NCBI RefSeq assembly: GCF_004340665.1
Contig: NZ_SLWO01000005.1
Span: 1-64,000 of the forward strand
Origin: Pedobacter psychrotolerans
Lineage (GTDB): Bacteria > Bacteroidota > Bacteroidia > Sphingobacteriales > Sphingobacteriaceae
DNA length: 64,000 nt
Direction of reading: 5' to 3'
In this document: positions 25,788 to 34,731 of the stretch, piece after piece
Position numbering within the stretch: position 1 is the stretch's first letter
Layout: every line of letters starts with the position of its first letter
Notes under the pieces: generated by a model
What the model was told of the DNA's origin: nothing
Database searches by the model: none
Seen by the model: only the letters and a program-made list of their open reading frames with translations
Program-made: the position numbers and the translations under genes

Positions 25788-27200
25788 CTATCCTTTTAAT
25801 TTCAGTAACACTACGTTTTCTACGTGCTGCGTGTGCGGAAACATATCTACAGGTTTAATACGTACCACATCGTACTTCTCCTTTAACAACTCCAGATCTC
25901 TTGCTTGTGTAGCCGCATTACAGCTTACGTAAACAATTTTTGCCGATTCCATTTCAAGTAATCTTTGTACCACATCAGCATGCATGCCTGCTCTTGGTGG
26001 ATCCGTAATCACCACATCCGGCTTACCATGACTAGCAATAAATTCGGAAGTTAAAATATCTTTCATGTCTCCGGCATAAAAAAGAGTATTATCAATCCCA
26101 TTTAATGCTGAATTAAACTTAGCATCTTCAATTGCTGTTGGTACATATTCAACACCAATAACCTGTTTCACATTTTTAGCCACAAAATTGGCAATGGTTC
26201 CGGCACCAGTATATAGATCATAAACCAGTTCATCACCTTTAAATCCTGCAAAATCTCTGGTGATTTTATATAACTCAAAAGCCTGTTCAGAATTGGTTTG
26301 GTAAAAAGATTTAACACCTATTTTAAAGCGAATCCCGTCCATTTCTTCAAAAATATGGTCACGTCCGGCAAACACATGAACATCCTGATCAAATATGGTA
26401 TCATTTTTCTTCTGGTTAACGATGTATAATAATGAAGTAACCTGCGGGAAGGCTATTTTCATAAAATTCATTAATCCATCGATCTGATCTTGCTCCGGAT
26501 AAGCAAAAACAACAGCAACCATTACTTCGCCTGTTGATGATGTACGGATAATCAGATTACGCAATACACCTTCATGGTTGCGTAAATCATAGAATGATAA
26601 CTGATGTTCCAAGGCATACTTCCGAACAGCATTCCTGATGGAATTAGAAGGTTCATCCTGAAGGTAACAATGTTCAATATCCAATATTTTATCAAAACGC
26701 AATGGAACATGAAAACCTAAGGCATTCATATCAAAATCTTCATCACGTTCAATATCAGTTCGGTCTAACCAACGTTTATTTGAAAATGTGAATTCTAATT
26801 TATTACGGTAATATCTGTTTTTAACCGACCCTAAAATAGGCTCTGCATTAGAAGTATCTATTTTACCAAGGCGCTGTAGAGCCGCTTCAACATTTTTCTG
26901 TTTGAATTTTAATTGGGAATCGTATCCCATATGTTGCCATTTACAACCGCCACAAGTTCCAAAATGAGGACAGAAGGGATCTGTACGTAATGCTGATTTT
27001 TCATGTAATTGTTCAATAATCGCTTCAGCAAAGTTTTTTTTCTTTTTAGTTAAACGAACATCAACAACATCGCCAGGAACAGCTTTGTCTACAAAAATGA
27101 CCAATTCATCAGCTTTGCCAACACCTTTTCCCTCTTCAGCAATATCTATAATTTGTACGTTTGGAATGATGGTTACCGTACCAGGTTTTCTTCTACTCAT
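25788..27200 (-). CDS. rlmD: 23S rRNA (uracil-C5)-methyltransferase, RlmD/RumA family
   Basis: A 470-residue TrmA/RumA-type enzyme. It has an N-terminal TRAM domain (about 5-70), an iron-sulfur cysteine cluster CPHFGTCGGCKWQH near 75-90, and the SAM-binding motif YDLYTGAGTIANFVAK. The catalytic cysteine is in IVYVSCNAATQARDL and DPPRAGM precedes it. It methylates U1939 of 23S rRNA in the E. coli orthologue; the paralogue RlmC-type target (U747) cannot be excluded from sequence. It stands alone with its own upstream region. Confidence 0.93.
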   Translation of the reverse strand: MSRRKPGTVTIIPNVQIIDIAEEGKGVGKADELVIFVDKAVPGDVVDVRLTKKKKNFAEAIIEQLHEKSALRTDPFCPHFGTCGGCKWQHMGYDSQLKFKQKNVEAALQRLGKIDTSNAEPILGSVKNRYYRNKLEFTFSNKRWLDRTDIERDEDFDMNALGFHVPLRFDKILDIEHCYLQDEPSNSIRNAVRKYALEHQLSFYDLRNHEGVLRNLIIRTSSTGEVMVAVVFAYPEQDQIDGLMNFMKIAFPQVTSLLYIVNQKKNDTIFDQDVHVFAGRDHIFEEMDGIRFKIGVKSFYQTNSEQAFELYKITRDFAGFKGDELVYDLYTGAGTIANFVAKNVKQVIGVEYVPTAIEDAKFNSALNGIDNTLFYAGDMKDILTSEFIASHGKPDVVITDPPRAGMHADVVQRLLEMESAKIVYVSCNAATQARDLELLKEKYDVVRIKPVDMFPHTQHVENVVLLKLKG

Positions 27201-27218
27201 TATCCGGCAAATATAAGG

Positions 27219-27310
27219 CTAAAAGCTGAAAGACTAAAGTAGAAAGAGGAAAGACTAAAGTGGAAAGCTGAAAGACTGAAGCTAAAAGTGGAAAGAGAAA
27301 AGATTAAAGC
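27219..27310 (+). repeat. Purine-rich imperfect tandem repeat (GAAAGACTAAAG family)
   Basis: About five imperfect copies of a unit near GCTGAAAGACTAAAGTGGAA lie between rlmD and the M28 peptidase gene. Related pieces occur at 44760-44782 and, inverted, at 53551-53583. The rest of the 468-bp gap (27201-27668) holds one doubtful small reading frame and otherwise nothing I can support. Confidence 0.75.
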
Positions 27311-27386
27311 AAATATAAGAGCAGGAGAAAATTTTTGATACTAAAAATCACTTCTGATGAAAGACATCAGTTTTAGAAAATTCAGT

Positions 27387-27506
27387 TATAAAAAATTATT
27401 TTCCCAAAAATTTAAATGCAATGCCCCAAAAGCCATCTAACCAATTAAAATTCAGGTCAAACTTTTCATCAACTAATACAGAAAACTCTAATATTTCTTT
27501 GCTCAT
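27387..27506 (-). CDS. Doubtful small open reading frame (about 39 codons)
   Basis: It starts ATG with MSKEILEFSVLVDEKF and has an acidic, aromatic-rich sequence (NWLDGFWG). There is no recognised family and no clear promoter. Its composition looks more coded than the surroundings, which is the only support. Confidence 0.2.
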
Positions 27507-27668
27507 GATAAAAACCTTTCTATTTAAGCAATTATACAAAATTCATACCGAAAACCGAAACGGTACAAGTTAAGTTTATATTAATTTTACATGAGTAAAA
27601 TAAGCTGTAGCCATAAGTAAATCATCCGGCAATGATATTCTTAGTATCTTTCATTTTTATTTATTAAG

Positions 27669-29372
27669 ATGAAAACAAAAACACTCTTTCTTTTACTGTT
27701 TATAGGAATAACAACTTATGCACAAACTCCAGCTGATGAATACTTTAAATTAACACGCACTGGATTTAGGGAAGATAATGCTTATAAAACAACCGCTTTC
27801 GTTGAAAAATATTTTAGGGTTCCCGGTAATACTGGTTTTAATGCGAGTATTCATTATGTAGAAAATATTTTAAAAAATGCTGGCTTTGTTGAACAGAAGG
27901 TAAACGAACATGAGGCACCTTTAACTTATCGGATAGAGAAACGTACTTTAAAGAATAATACCTGGGAACCTGTTAATGCAAATATCGATCTGATAGGCGA
28001 TCCAACCCCTTTAATTTCCTATCAAACCAACCGCAATATGATTCCTATCAATTGTGGCTCAACACCAGTTGATGGTGTAACTGCAGAAGTGCTTTATATC
28101 CCTAACATCAAGCCTGCAGATATGGAAAACCTGGATTTAAAAGGGAAGATCATTTTCTCAGAAAATCATCCATCAAGGTTATTGCAACTTGCTGCTAAGG
28201 CTGGAGCAATTGGTGTGTTGGGCTATTCGATGCCCAAATACACTCAGCCTGAAATTAACCAAACTTCAATTCAATTTAGTAGCATGAAGCCCAATAGCGA
28301 GATCTGGGCTTTGCTCCTATCCTATGCAGCCAAAGAAAAACTGAAGGCAGCTTGTCTAAAAGGTATCACGAAATTAAAAGTAAATATTCAGACTAAAATT
28401 TATCCTGCAGAAGAATTAACAATTGTAGCCAATGTAAACGGTAGTGTAAATCCAGGCGAGCGCTTTGTTTTTAGTGCACACGTGCAAGAGCCTGGTGCAA
28501 ACGATAATGCCAGTGGTGTGGGTACACTGGCTGAAATGGCCAGATTAACGGCCGAATTATATCAAGCAAAAAAGATAGCGCCAGAACGTACACTCACTTT
28601 TTTATGGGGTGATGAAATTGTATCTACAAAAAGATACATTACAGAAGATACTGTTAGGGCAAAAGGTATTTTATGGGGAATGAGCCTGGATATGGTTGGT
28701 GAGAATACTCAAAAAACCGGAGGTTCGTTTTTGATTGAAAAAATGCCAGACCCATCTGCTATCTGGACTAGGGGAAATGATAAACACACCGAATGGGGCG
28801 CAGGAGATGTAAAGGAAAAGGATTTATTCCCACATTATTTTAATGATTTTGTTTTTGATATTTGTAAAGCTCAGGGCAAATTTGCTAACTGGACAGTTAA
28901 CTATAATCCTTTCGAAGGTGGAAGTGATCACACACCATTTTTACAAAATAAAATCCCCGGACTATTGATGTGGCATTTTACTGATGTATTTTACCATACC
29001 GATCATGATAGAATTGACAAGGTTTCTCCAACAGAAATGAAGAATGTAGGCGTTAGTGCTTTAACTACAGCTTACAGTTTAATCTCGGCTGATGAAAATA
29101 TGGCTAACGCAACAGTTGCTCAAATTAAGAATGATGGTTTAATTCGTCTAAAAACAGAATTTGAGCTGAGTAAGAATGCAATATCAGCAGGAAAGTCAGC
29201 GGCTGATGAAAAACATATTTTAGAAGTCTGGAGTAAATGGTACATTAATGCTTTAAGTACTATTCGCAAAATGCCGGTTAAAACAGTTAGTACAAAATTA
29301 AACGCTGTTATTAATTTAGCGAGCGTTGAGATAGAGAAACAAACCCGTATTTATTTAGCAGATTTAAAATAG
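27669..29372 (+). CDS. Secreted M28-family metallopeptidase
   Basis: A 567-residue exported peptidase with signal peptide MKTKTLFLLLFIGITTYAQ. A protease-associated (PA)-like insert spans about 135-240. The M28 zinc site then shows His271 in SAHVQEPGANDNASG with Asp279, the acidic pair near FLWGDEIV (316), Asp in GMSLDMVGEN and the last His in GGSDHTPFLQ. Family members are aminopeptidases acting in the periplasm or outside the cell. Specificity is unknown. The carotenoid desaturase gene follows after 4 bp, probably on the same transcript though unrelated in function. Confidence 0.88.
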   Translation: MKTKTLFLLLFIGITTYAQTPADEYFKLTRTGFREDNAYKTTAFVEKYFRVPGNTGFNASIHYVENILKNAGFVEQKVNEHEAPLTYRIEKRTLKNNTWEPVNANIDLIGDPTPLISYQTNRNMIPINCGSTPVDGVTAEVLYIPNIKPADMENLDLKGKIIFSENHPSRLLQLAAKAGAIGVLGYSMPKYTQPEINQTSIQFSSMKPNSEIWALLLSYAAKEKLKAACLKGITKLKVNIQTKIYPAEELTIVANVNGSVNPGERFVFSAHVQEPGANDNASGVGTLAEMARLTAELYQAKKIAPERTLTFLWGDEIVSTKRYITEDTVRAKGILWGMSLDMVGENTQKTGGSFLIEKMPDPSAIWTRGNDKHTEWGAGDVKEKDLFPHYFNDFVFDICKAQGKFANWTVNYNPFEGGSDHTPFLQNKIPGLLMWHFTDVFYHTDHDRIDKVSPTEMKNVGVSALTTAYSLISADENMANATVAQIKNDGLIRLKTEFELSKNAISAGKSAADEKHILEVWSKWYINALSTIRKMPVKTVSTKLNAVINLASVEIEKQTRIYLADLK

Positions 29373-29376
29373 CATC

Positions 29377-30849
29377 ATGCCTAAAGCAATTGTTATCGGT
29401 GCAGGAATTGCAGGAATTGCCTCTGCTATTCGCCTGACTTTAAAGGGTTATCAAGTTGACGTTTTTGAAGCAAACTCTAAACCAGGCGGCAAATTAGGCG
29501 AGCTCAGGATGAAGGGCTTTAGATTTGATACCGGGCCAAGCCTGTTCACCATGCCCCAATATGTAGATGAACTTTTTACGCTTGCAGGTAAAAACCCAAA
29601 AGATTATTTCGATTATATTAAACTGAAAGAGGTTTGTCGTTATTTTTATGAAGATGGGTTAAGGTTGAATGCTAAGTCAGACATAGATTTGTTTGCACAG
29701 GAAATTGAGGCCAAAACCAATTCTACAGCAGCAGAGGTTAATCGATTTCTTAAAAAAAGCGAGACGATTTACGAGGTAACACACCAGGTATTTTTGGAGC
29801 GCACTTTGCATAAGCTGAAAAGCTATCTACATTGGGATACTTTAAAATCAGTTTTTAGGTTTTTACAGATTGATGCTTTCAGGGCACAAAGCAAGGCCAA
29901 TAAAAAATTCTTCAAAGATGAACGGATAGCACAATTGTTTAATCGATACGCCACCTATAATGGTTCAGATCCTTATCAGGCACCTGCTACTTTAAATGTT
30001 ATTCCCCATTTTGAATATCATTTCGGTGCTTTTCTACCGAAAAACGGAATGTATGGCATTGTAACTGCCTTGGTAAAATTAGCAGAAGAATTGGGTGTAA
30101 AATTTCATTACAACCAAAAAGTAGAGGAGATTCTTTACACTGAAGGTGCTCAACCTAAAATACTGGGCGCAAAAATTTATGATAAAACTTATAAAGCTGA
30201 AGTTGTAGTTTCTAACCTCGACATTTGGTTTACGTATAAAAATTTGCTTAAAAATATTGACCCACCAAAAAAATTACTCAATCAGGAGCGCAGTAGCTCT
30301 GCCTTGATTTTTTATTGGGGCATGGATGGAAACTATAGCGACCTTGGTTTGCATAATATCTTCTTTGCTAAAGATTACCAAGCGGAGTTTAATGCGATTT
30401 GGAAAGATAAAATCATTAGCGATGACCCTACAGTGTATATTAACATTAGTGCTAAACACTTAAGAAGTGAATCGCCGAACGACAGCGAGAATTGGTTTGT
30501 TATGATCAATGTTCCCTCAAATAACGGACAAAACTGGGACCTTTTAATTCAGGAAGCCAGAACTCAGATTATCAAAAAAATTAGTCGCATTCTGAATAGA
30601 AATATTGAGAAAGATATTATTTGTGAACAGATTCTAGATCCAAGAAGCATTGAAAGTAAAACGGGGTCATACCAGGGTTCTCTTTATGGAAACAGCTCAA
30701 ATAGTCAGTTTGCGGCTTTTTTAAGGCACCCTAATTTTAGTTCAAAAATCAAAGGATTATACTTTTGTGGCGGAAGTGTACATCCAGGTGGCGGGATTCC
30801 ATTAGCCTTACTTTCAGCTAAAATAATTGATGATAATATGCCAAGTTAA
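29377..30849 (+). CDS. crtD: Carotenoid desaturase, CrtD-like (CrtI family)
   Basis: A 490-residue FAD-dependent desaturase of the phytoene desaturase family. The N-terminal FAD motif is AIVIGAGIAGIASAIRL, followed by GGKLGELRMKGFRFDTGPSL. YNGSDPYQAPATLN and the C-terminal FCGGSVHPGGGIPLAL are family hallmarks. Bacteroidota carry CrtI (phytoene desaturation) and CrtD (1-hydroxycarotenoid 3,4-desaturation). CrtD is favoured here because a CruF hydratase gene lies in the same window and no crtB is adjacent, but CrtI itself cannot be excluded from sequence reading alone. Its last 4 bases overlap the convergent shikimate kinase gene. Confidence 0.8.
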   Translation: MPKAIVIGAGIAGIASAIRLTLKGYQVDVFEANSKPGGKLGELRMKGFRFDTGPSLFTMPQYVDELFTLAGKNPKDYFDYIKLKEVCRYFYEDGLRLNAKSDIDLFAQEIEAKTNSTAAEVNRFLKKSETIYEVTHQVFLERTLHKLKSYLHWDTLKSVFRFLQIDAFRAQSKANKKFFKDERIAQLFNRYATYNGSDPYQAPATLNVIPHFEYHFGAFLPKNGMYGIVTALVKLAEELGVKFHYNQKVEEILYTEGAQPKILGAKIYDKTYKAEVVVSNLDIWFTYKNLLKNIDPPKKLLNQERSSSALIFYWGMDGNYSDLGLHNIFFAKDYQAEFNAIWKDKIISDDPTVYINISAKHLRSESPNDSENWFVMINVPSNNGQNWDLLIQEARTQIIKKISRILNRNIEKDIICEQILDPRSIESKTGSYQGSLYGNSSNSQFAAFLRHPNFSSKIKGLYFCGGSVHPGGGIPLALLSAKIIDDNMPS

Positions 30850-31349
30850 AGATTATCCATTATAGCTTTTTCAAGTATTTCCACATCCAAATCAAATGCA
30901 TTAACAATAATTTTGGCCTGCCTGTAAAAAGGATTTCTTTCAGTCAGTTTCAACTGAATAAAATCCAGCAATTGTTCATCATCTAAATCCTTAATTAATG
31001 GCCTTTTATGCCTGTTTTGAAGTCGAGAGACCAGTTGTGCGGGCTCCATTTCAAGGTAAACAGTTGTTCCGTTAGCATTCATCCAATCCATATTGTCAAA
31101 AAAGCACGGCAGCCCGCCCCCTGTTGCCACTACACAGGTTTCGGGATATTGAAACGTTTTAAGCATCTCGCTTTCGTAATCTCTGAAACCACTCTCTCCA
31201 AATTCTGCAAAAAACTCAGCAATAGTTTTACCAGATTTTGTTACAATTTCATTATCCAGATCAATAACCGGACAGCCTAAACGGTGTGCCAGTTGTTTGG
31301 CCTTTGTACTTTTCCCGCAGCCCATGTATCCAATAAGAAAAATCTTCAT
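30846..31349 (-). CDS. aroK: Shikimate kinase
   Basis: A 167-residue P-loop kinase starting at ATG 31349 (the frame extends to a TTG five codons upstream). Walker A is IGYMGCGKST, then VIDLDNEIV with the shikimate-binding Asp, GFRDYESEML with the substrate Arg, and CVVATGGGLPCF. It phosphorylates shikimate in the aromatic amino acid pathway. Length is normal. It ends a minus-strand run that starts with the BT_3928-type gene and overlaps the crtD-like gene by 4 bp tail to tail. Confidence 0.95.
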   Translation of the reverse strand: MKIFLIGYMGCGKSTKAKQLAHRLGCPVIDLDNEIVTKSGKTIAEFFAEFGESGFRDYESEMLKTFQYPETCVVATGGGLPCFFDNMDWMNANGTTVYLEMEPAQLVSRLQNRHKRPLIKDLDDEQLLDFIQLKLTERNPFYRQAKIIVNAFDLDVEILEKAIMDNL

Positions 31350-31369
31350 TCGTGTTTTTTTCAATAGAC

Positions 31370-31816
31370 CTATAGTAAATGGTCTCGTTTTAATATGATA
31401 TAATCAGTAACTGGTGGTTCAAAACCTGCTTCCTTTAATAAGGTAACCACTTGTCCACGATGATAAGTAGAATGATTAAATAAATGAAATAAAATATCAG
31501 CTATTTGGTTTTCATACCGGATTCCTTTAGAATTTTGATAATAAATCACCTGATCCAGCATGTTATCATTCAATGCCTCATGAATCATTTTGAAGTTTTC
31601 TTCAGAGATTTTTTTAAAATCCTGCCGGGAATGAATCTCCCAAACGCCATAAAGCGGCTCAATGCCTAAAATCCGTTTCGCCCAGATATGCTGTGCATTA
31701 AGGACATGGCTGAACAATCGCTCAGCTTCAGGCAGTGCTGTTGTTGCTCTATTAAAAATCTCAATGATACACTGATCAGCAACTTTGGTATAATTGATGA
31801 TTTCTTCTTCAGTCAT
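31370..31816 (-). CDS. DinB-family protein
   Basis: A 148-residue four-helix DinB-like protein. Metal-binding histidines are in FSHVLNAQHIWAKRILG near residue 40-52, and in the last helix LFHLFNHSTYHRGQVVTLL near 108-126. Such proteins bind a divalent metal and include thiol transferases, but most members lack a known function. It is intact, unlike the DinB gene at 764-1228. It lies between the OppB-type permease (2 bp) and shikimate kinase (20 bp). Confidence 0.85.
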   Translation of the reverse strand: MTEEEIINYTKVADQCIIEIFNRATTALPEAERLFSHVLNAQHIWAKRILGIEPLYGVWEIHSRQDFKKISEENFKMIHEALNDNMLDQVIYYQNSKGIRYENQIADILFHLFNHSTYHRGQVVTLLKEAGFEPPVTDYIILKRDHLL

Positions 31817-31818
31817 AT

Positions 31819-32874
31819 CTAGTTTAACTTTACTCTTGGGTCAACATAGGCATAAAGAATGTCTACCAGAATATTGATCACCACAAATACAAAAGCAATA
31901 AATAATATGGAACCCATCACTACAGGAAAATCTGACATTTCTAAAGCGGTAACAGTAGTTCTGCCCAAACCATTATACCCAAATACATACTCTACAAAAA
32001 ATGAACCCGCCAGTAATGAGGCAAACCACCCTGAAATGGCTGTAATTACCGGATTCATTGCATTTTTTAAAGCATGTTTATAAATAATGGCATTTCTACT
32101 TAATCCTTTGGCTCTCGCTGTACGAATATAATCCTGCGCCAGAACATCCAGCATGGCACTTCTGGTTAACTGAACAATAATCGCCAATGGTCTTAAACCT
32201 AACGTTATCATCGGTAACCACAAATTTCTTAAAGTTAAAATTTCGCCCTTGAATGGATCATAAGCATATAAACTTCCGTTCATTTTTAAACCTGTATAGT
32301 CGCTGAGCATATAACCAAAAATCCAGGCGATGATAATTCCTGCAAAAAAAGATGGGGCAGAAATACCGAGGATAGCAAAGGCATTTGCAGACTTATCTAT
32401 CCATGAATCTTTATAAACAGCAGATAATACACCGAGAAAAACACCAATTATAGTGGCAAATATCATGGCTGTTAGTGCCAATACAAAAGTGTTTGGAACT
32501 GTCTCTGATAATATTGCCGTAACATCTCTTTTCGTTTGATAGGAACTGCGCAGATAGGGCCACTTTAAAGCCAATACCTTTTTATCAAAACTAATCAGTT
32601 TTACAAAATGATACTTCTCTCTTGTGGCATTATCATTATCGAGCACACTTACGGGTGAAAGATCGTTAATATACAATAGAAATTGTACCGGCTTCGATTT
32701 ATCTAATCCAAATTCTTTACGAACAGCTTCTAAAGATTGTACGTCAGCACGTTGCCCCATTGTCATTCTTGCCGGATCGCCAGGTAAAATATTAAAAAGC
32801 ACAAAAACAACCAGAACTACGCCTGCCATGACTAGTAAACCATAAAGCAGTTTTTTTATGGCATATCCAATCAT
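31819..32874 (-). CDS. Peptide/nickel-type ABC transporter permease (OppB/DppB family)
   Basis: A 351-residue permease with six transmembrane helices. The N-terminal helix and FNILPGDPARMTMGQRAD are typical of DppB/OppB, and the EAA loop is DYIRTARAKGLSRNAIIYKHALKNA-like near residue 245-270 (shown here only in part). A periplasmic segment between helices 1 and 2 is longer than in E. coli DppB, as often in Bacteroidota. No other transporter component lies in the window, so the permease stands alone. It overlaps the BT_3928-type gene by 4 bp (ATGA). Confidence 0.88.
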   Translation of the reverse strand: MIGYAIKKLLYGLLVMAGVVLVVFVLFNILPGDPARMTMGQRADVQSLEAVRKEFGLDKSKPVQFLLYINDLSPVSVLDNDNATREKYHFVKLISFDKKVLALKWPYLRSSYQTKRDVTAILSETVPNTFVLALTAMIFATIIGVFLGVLSAVYKDSWIDKSANAFAILGISAPSFFAGIIIAWIFGYMLSDYTGLKMNGSLYAYDPFKGEILTLRNLWLPMITLGLRPLAIIVQLTRSAMLDVLAQDYIRTARAKGLSRNAIIYKHALKNAMNPVITAISGWFASLLAGSFFVEYVFGYNGLGRTTVTALEMSDFPVVMGSILFIAFVFVVINILVDILYAYVDPRVKLN

Positions 32875-34025
32875 TGCTTATCGAAATATTTTCTACTTAA
32901 TTGATCAAAGGTTGGTAAGTTATGATTGTGCCACTTATTAACAACCACGCCATTCTTTAACAGCAAAATACCTGGATTTGCCCTCACCATACTTTTCAAC
33001 GGAACAGCATCAGCATAAAAAACTTCCGAAAACAGGTTATTTTTTTTCACAAAAGCTTCTGCATCCTGTGCTGCATTTGAAGTAAGTAAAACCGTACGTA
33101 TGTTAAATTGCTGCGTCGCATTCATTGCAATGGCATTCAACTTCCCGATGGCATTTTCATTGGTATTTTTCAAATCATAAGCCACAAAAATCAAACTGTA
33201 GTAAGGATTTTCGATAATTTCTTTCGTGTAATCCGTACCAGAGGCATCACTGATCACGAGATCCTTGATTTTTGGTTCATAGCCTTTTTTAACTAAGCGT
33301 TTCACTGGCTCACCAATAATTTCCCAGTTATTATCTTTCCAGATTTCAGTTTTAAGGTAATCCTTATCACTCATATCCTTTTCCTCTTTTGTCTTCTTAT
33401 TTTTGAGGTGATACATGATCTCAAATTCGTCGGGTTTTTCACCTGGAGGAATCACCATTAATGATGGAATGTGCGCCCCTACCTTGTAAGGCAGAAAATC
33501 AATTACCGGAAGCACATTATAGGTATACAGGCCGAAGCCTAAAGATAATAAGGTTATCGCAATAGCAATATTTCGCTGGCGGGATGTTTTTTTAAATAAA
33601 GGCGCAATTAAATCTTTATTGATGAAGATAATAATGATTAATAACAGTAAAATTAAGTCTTTACTGAACGACTGCCATGGTGTAAGCGGAATAGCATCGC
33701 CAAAACAACCACAGCTTGTTACCACTTTAAAAGCAGCAGAAATGAACGTTAGCAGTGTAAAGAATATGATTAACAATAATAAACCCCAGGCAACCTTTTT
33801 GCTCCAGAAACCGAGTAAAAGCAATGCGCCTAACACAATTTCCAGTGTACAAAGCAAGATGGCAATACCTGTAGCCGCCGGACTTAGGAAATTCATGTGA
33901 AAAACTTCAAAATATTCCTGAAGTTTATAACCAAATCCCAGTGGATCATTAGCCTTAATTAAGCCTGAGAAAATAAATAATGCGCCAACAAAAAAACGGG
34001 AAAAGTTTAACAATATATTTTTCAT
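32871..34025 (-). CDS. BT_3928-type DoxX/MauE membrane protein with C-terminal soluble domain
   Basis: A 384-residue protein. The N-terminal 150 residues form four transmembrane helices of the DoxX/MauE type, starting FSRFFVGALFIFSGLIKAND. The motif VTSCGCFGDAIPLTPWQ lies between helices 3 and 4, typical of methylamine-utilisation MauE-like redox membrane proteins. A fifth helix near 157-173 and a periplasmic domain of about 200 residues follow. This domain has a thioredoxin-like feel (SLIFVAYDL, NPGILLLKNGVVVNKWHNH) but lacks a CxxC. It is the first gene of a four-gene run. Confidence 0.78.
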   Translation of the reverse strand: MKNILLNFSRFFVGALFIFSGLIKANDPLGFGYKLQEYFEVFHMNFLSPAATGIAILLCTLEIVLGALLLLGFWSKKVAWGLLLLIIFFTLLTFISAAFKVVTSCGCFGDAIPLTPWQSFSKDLILLLLIIIIFINKDLIAPLFKKTSRQRNIAIAITLLSLGFGLYTYNVLPVIDFLPYKVGAHIPSLMVIPPGEKPDEFEIMYHLKNKKTKEEKDMSDKDYLKTEIWKDNNWEIIGEPVKRLVKKGYEPKIKDLVISDASGTDYTKEIIENPYYSLIFVAYDLKNTNENAIGKLNAIAMNATQQFNIRTVLLTSNAAQDAEAFVKKNNLFSEVFYADAVPLKSMVRANPGILLLKNGVVVNKWHNHNLPTFDQLSRKYFDKQ

Positions 34026-34088
34026 CAGTATTTATTTATTTTCAATGGAATTGGTTTAGTCTGAGAGATGATGGCTTTTATCATTAAA

Positions 34089-34634
34089 TTATTTAACACC
34101 AAGTTTAATTAATGCAAATACTGAATAATTAAGCATGTCCTGGTAGTTTGCTTTCACCCCTTCTGAAGCTAAAGTTTGTCCCTCATTATCTTCAATTTGT
34201 TTTACTCTGAAAATTTTCATTAAAATCAAATCGGTTAATGAGCTTACCCTCATATCACGCCAAGCCTCGCCATAATCGTGGTTTTTAGCCAGCATTAAAT
34301 CTCTTGTTTCCGTAATTTTTTCATCAAAGAAACTTTCAACCTTTTCAAATGGCATTTCCAGCGGATCTGTTTCACTTAATTCAAGCTGCATCATGGCGAT
34401 TGCACAATAATTAATGATGCCTATATATTCAGGAATGATTCCTTCGCCAACCTTACTTACTTTTTTTTCTTCGAGGGTGCGGATGCGTTGAGCCTTAATA
34501 AAAATTTGATCGGTAATGGAACTTGGCCTAAGGATGCGCCAGGCGGTACCGTAATCTTTAGTTTTTTTCAAAAACAATGATCTGCAAACTGCAATTACTT
34601 CATCAAATTCTACAGCGGTATTTGTTTGTATCAA
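34089..34634 (-). CDS. DUF1599 protein with internally duplicated domain
   Basis: A 181-residue protein containing two copies of the DUF1599 unit (nucleotide-modification-associated domain 1). Copy one reads KKTKDYGTAWRILRPSSITD (about 23-42) and copy two reads AKNHDYGEAWRDMRVSSLTD (about 115-134), each followed by an RxRxxE-type helix and a YxxxxNYxxxA helix. No ATG is available; TTG 34634 is the likely start. The family is thought to act on nucleotides but has no proven reaction. It is divergent from folP, a neighbourhood I recall as common in Bacteroidota. Confidence 0.85.
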   Translation of the reverse strand: MIQTNTAVEFDEVIAVCRSLFLKKTKDYGTAWRILRPSSITDQIFIKAQRIRTLEEKKVSKVGEGIIPEYIGIINYCAIAMMQLELSETDPLEMPFEKVESFFDEKITETRDLMLAKNHDYGEAWRDMRVSSLTDLILMKIFRVKQIEDNEGQTLASEGVKANYQDMLNYSVFALIKLGVK

Positions 34635-34659
34635 AGCCAGTATTTATTAAGTTTTAGTG

Positions 34660-34667
34660 TATTTTTG
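34660..34667 (+). promoter_or_regulatory. -7 box TATTTTTG before folP
   Basis: A perfect TAnnTTTG match 64 bp upstream of the folP ATG, in the 97-bp space between the divergent DUF1599 and folP genes. No -33 TTG at the expected spacing. Confidence 0.4.
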
Positions 34668-34731
34668 TTGCGAAAAACAAAAGCTAAAGATACATTTTTA
34701 TAGCGAAACTCAAATCCCGAAAGGGTTTATC

